From positions 7,688,001 through 7,752,000 of the forward strand of contig NC_088708.1 of assembly GCF_963576615.1 (NCBI RefSeq): 64,000 nt of DNA, written 5' to 3'. The notes beneath the pieces are model-generated. The model searched no databases. It was not told the origin of the DNA and saw only the letters and a list, made by a program, of their open reading frames with translations. Each line of letters starts with the position of its first letter. The first letter of the stretch is position 1. The translations under genes and the position numbers were made by a program. Of the stretch, positions 61,276 to 64,000 are shown piece after piece. The stretch comes from Watersipora subatra. Its lineage: Eukaryota > Bryozoa > Gymnolaemata > Cheilostomatida > Watersiporidae.

Positions 61276-61352
61276 CGTGGAATGAGCGCAAAAATGTTGT
61301 AACTTCATTTAGAACATAAGGGAAGTTACAACAATTTTGCGCTCAGCCCACG
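61276..61352. repeat. Imperfect hairpin, possible small MITE
   Basis: CGTGGAATGAGCGCAAAAAT and GTTGTAACTTC on the left pair with GAAGTTACAAC and TTTTGCGCTCAGCCCACG on the right around a short loop. Target duplications are not clear. Confidence 0.6.
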
Positions 61353-62065
61353 ATACGATCATCTCAATATACGTATTTTTCATCACGATGTAAAAGTTCA
61401 GCAAACATTAGACTCCGCATCTAGATTAATTTCAATATATGACCTTTCGAGTTTCTCAAAATGAAACAGTTTTATTAATTAGTGTATGCATAAGCAGCTG
61501 TTTTCATATAGTTGAGTCCATATATAAGTTCATATATAAAATATGTTATATATGAATAAGTTTATATTCATATATAACATATACGTGCTTCACACATTTT
61601 TAGTTTCAACTTCTTGTTACAAAAGTTTCCAAGGTTATCGAGCAGCTACATATATTGATGGATCAGAATCAATCCAAAATAAGAATACTTGAAACAGCTG
61701 CAAGTTTAAGACTGCGCAGGCTATACTTCGGTTAATCCGTGTTTAACATACAAGCGCATTCACAACAAATACTTCTCGCGATTATTACTTGATTTAGTTT
61801 TGTCCATATAGTTTCGCGTTTTCACATTGTTTATTTACATTGCGTTTGATTTAACGCTATATACATGCTATTTTCTGGCATTTCGATCATCAAGTATGTG
61901 AGCTGTGGAAAAAATTAACTAACATTCAATGTATTTTGGTGGAAATAATTGTTCCAACATACGATAGTTTTGACATAGAAAAATTTCCTTATGATTTTTA
62001 ACAAGCACAGGTTGTTACTTAGCACATGTCAACTAAACTAAATATTGCAGAGAGAGTAGACACAC

Positions 62066-62150
62066 CCTTTTAATTAAAAGACCCAAAGACGCCTTTTAAT
62101 TAAAAGACCCAAAGACGCCTTTTAATTAAAAGACCCAAAGACGCCCTTTA
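62066..62150. repeat. 26-bp tandem repeat, three copies
   Basis: Three head-to-tail copies of a unit with CCTTTTAATTAAAAGACC and CAAAGACG. TTTTAATTAAAA within each unit is itself palindromic. Confidence 0.9.
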
Positions 62151-63434
62151 ACTAACATTAAAATGAAATGGTTTTTCCCTAGTGTACCGCTCTTGTACTG
62201 ACTCTACCAACATGCCGAATAAATAAGCAAGACGCATGTAAAAATGCTCTTGTGCTCATAGCATGTATTCAAAGTAGGATTATCCGCAAATAGCTACTAA
62301 CAAAATTAGCTATTACAAATACTTGTTGATTAATTCATGGTTTCATTACAAACTCGATCTGAATATGGAGATAATTAAATCAGTTGTACTTGTGAGATTT
62401 ATAGATACATGCCTATTGAAAATGGCTGCTATTTTAATTGCAAGCGCAGTCCATCTTGTTCAATTAGCAGTATTATGATAAATACCAAGATAAACTTGTC
62501 ACAAATTTTAGCGCTTTAATAACAAAAATTCATTTAGCAAGTATGGAGATAGCCCTACAAGATGGAGATGTGCTACTATTTCATGCCAACAATGATAGTT
62601 TCCAAATGACAATGAAGAGCGTTAGCATTTCTAGGTTACTACTGTCATGACGGATATGTTGACGTGAAACAAAGTAAAAACTATGTAAACAGAACTAAAG
62701 CAAGCTTAACAGTCATACCTTTGGCAGGTTTGACTGTTAAGCCATACGTAAAATTTAACCATTTCAAGTTACAGTGAACACAGCATGAAAGAATTTCATA
62801 GCAATTAATAGCAAGTTTTGAAAAGTTATACGACTACAACAAATACTTATCAAATACGCTGAAAATAAAAACTGGCTACTTGTGGAAAATCTATATATTT
62901 TGTGTTCTTGAAACTCATGCTAACATTAAATTTTCATTCAATTCTAGCATTGAGTGAATTGTAACTCAGAGGTTATGCATTATATTATTAGTATTAATTA
63001 GTAATTAAACAACACTTGTTTGGAATCTTTGTTGCATTTATGTTGAACGCTTAATATTTTGTGCATACAAAATAACTCGTCCCATTTATGTGGCACAAGT
63101 ACATTGCCTGTTCTTATCACTTTTGCTAATTTGTAATGCCGTTAATGACAAAGAGAAGTTATGTTCACATAGAAATATGCAGCAACACAGTATAATTTTT
63201 TAACTCATGTTTTTGCAATAATGTAGACTTGCATATAATAACAGGTTCAGAGTGGTCACAATAAATATGACTTAAAATGCATGAGTTATTGCCCACAAAT
63301 AGTCCTTACAATTACTTAGGAGGTAGGTGAGGCCTTTGTGGCAAATAACTGGCAACAGCATTGAAAATCTACCATAGTATTAGGAAATCTTACATTGGCA
63401 ACCCATATGAATAACAGGAGTTGTCCATGCAATC

Positions 63435-63620
63435 TATATATAAATCTCAAGGTTGTTGTCATCTGTTCAGATGTCTGCCTGTCCTGTTATAGCTATTAAA
63501 ATCTTGGAATAAAAAGCGTGCTGGATTTGAACTCACGAAGATGGCAACCGCATGTTTCAAACCACGCAATTAACCACTGGGCTATACAGTCCTTAGCATT
63601 CTAGCTATCTTATAATATAC
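63435..63620 (-). mobile_element. tRNA-derived SINE, copy C
   Basis: The minus-strand head has TATAGCCCAGTGGTTAATTG (box A) and GTGAGTTCAAATCC (box B), then body TTTATTCCAAGATTTTAATA and GCTATAACAGGACAGGCAGA. The body matches copies at 45530 and 45890; the head differs from both. Confidence 0.7.
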
Positions 63621-64000
63621 TGTATGCACACGCCAAATGTGCACTTTTGATTATTAACTAATATTACCTTTGCATTTGTTTTTTTTAATTGTTTAACTCA
63701 TTTTTTGTGAACACTATCTAATTTTTTAATTTGTAACTTTTAAATGTGCCATTACACTTGTATTTCCGGCTTTCGTAAGTTTTGATTGCTAAATCGGTCA
63801 ATAATTTTCCCACGCCAGACAATTGTATTATCTCAAGTAGGAATAGCCTCTACATTCTCTCTCCGTTTGGTCAGACAAAGTACCAGACAAAGACAGTCTG
63901 ATATCTCATTTTTACAATATCGAGAGGTACCAGTATGGTCGTATTCAGAGTTTTGATAGATAGCTTCTGCTGGAATAGTAACCTTTCTTATAACTTTACC

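Larger units (their letters stand above)
61207..64000. other. Intron or flank of the convergent gene, repeat-bearing
   Basis: AT-rich sequence holding a hairpin (61276-61352), AT palindromes near 61510-61590, a 26-bp tandem triplet (62066-62150) and a SINE (63435-63620). No further exon is supported. Confidence 0.5.

Noticed and set aside
1-64000. Bacterial operon or prophage interpretation
   Set aside because: Split genes with GT-AG introns, ORC1, PRPF38A and LINE/SINE content show animal nuclear DNA.

Overview
This 64 kb window is animal nuclear DNA. It is AT-rich, its genes are split by GT-AG introns, and it carries many minisatellites, DNA-transposon relics, tRNA-derived SINEs and broken LINEs. 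The species cannot be fixed from the sequence. Intron density, repeat style and divergence from vertebrate proteins suggest an invertebrate, possibly a lophotrochozoan, but that is inference.

Four protein-coding genes are supported. (1) 1382-8873, minus strand: an ABTB2/ABTB3-type protein with histone-fold-like segments, ankyrin repeats and a BTB domain. I could join 14 exons in phase into about 950 residues. (2) 19122-42430, minus: ORC1, the large subunit of the origin recognition complex. It has an N-terminal BAH domain, a long serine- and basic-rich linker spread over small exons, an AAA+ ATPase and a C-terminal winged-helix region. Its introns hold most of the minisatellites and transposons in the window. 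(3) 52241-61028, plus: PRPF38A, a tri-snRNP splicing factor, six exons and 343 residues. It ends in a motif resembling the Hub1-interaction (HIND) element. (4) 61119-61206, minus: the last coding exon of an unidentified gene, whose stop faces the PRPF38A stop 90 bp away.

Layout: 1-1381 is the 3' flank of the ABTB gene; 1382-8873 the ABTB gene; 8874-19121 an intergenic stretch with a purine (GA) tract of about 820 bp; 19122-43430 ORC1; 43430-52240 a gene-poor island of retroelement and foldback debris (two LINE fragments, two SINEs and a gag-like ORF beside a primer-binding-site-like motif); 52241-61028 PRPF38A, with a foldback element, a Tigger-like element carrying a nested hAT-like MITE, and a LINE tail in its introns; 61029-64000 the terminal exon of the fourth gene followed by repeats.

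The genes look like unrelated housekeeping and regulatory genes, not a functional cluster. I did not find a clearly new multi-gene system. The most interesting points are the HIND-like tail and tandem splice acceptor of PRPF38A, a possible 29-bp microexon in ORC1, SINEs with unlike tRNA heads on a shared body, a nested MITE with exact 8-bp target duplications, and a two-level (higher-order) minisatellite.
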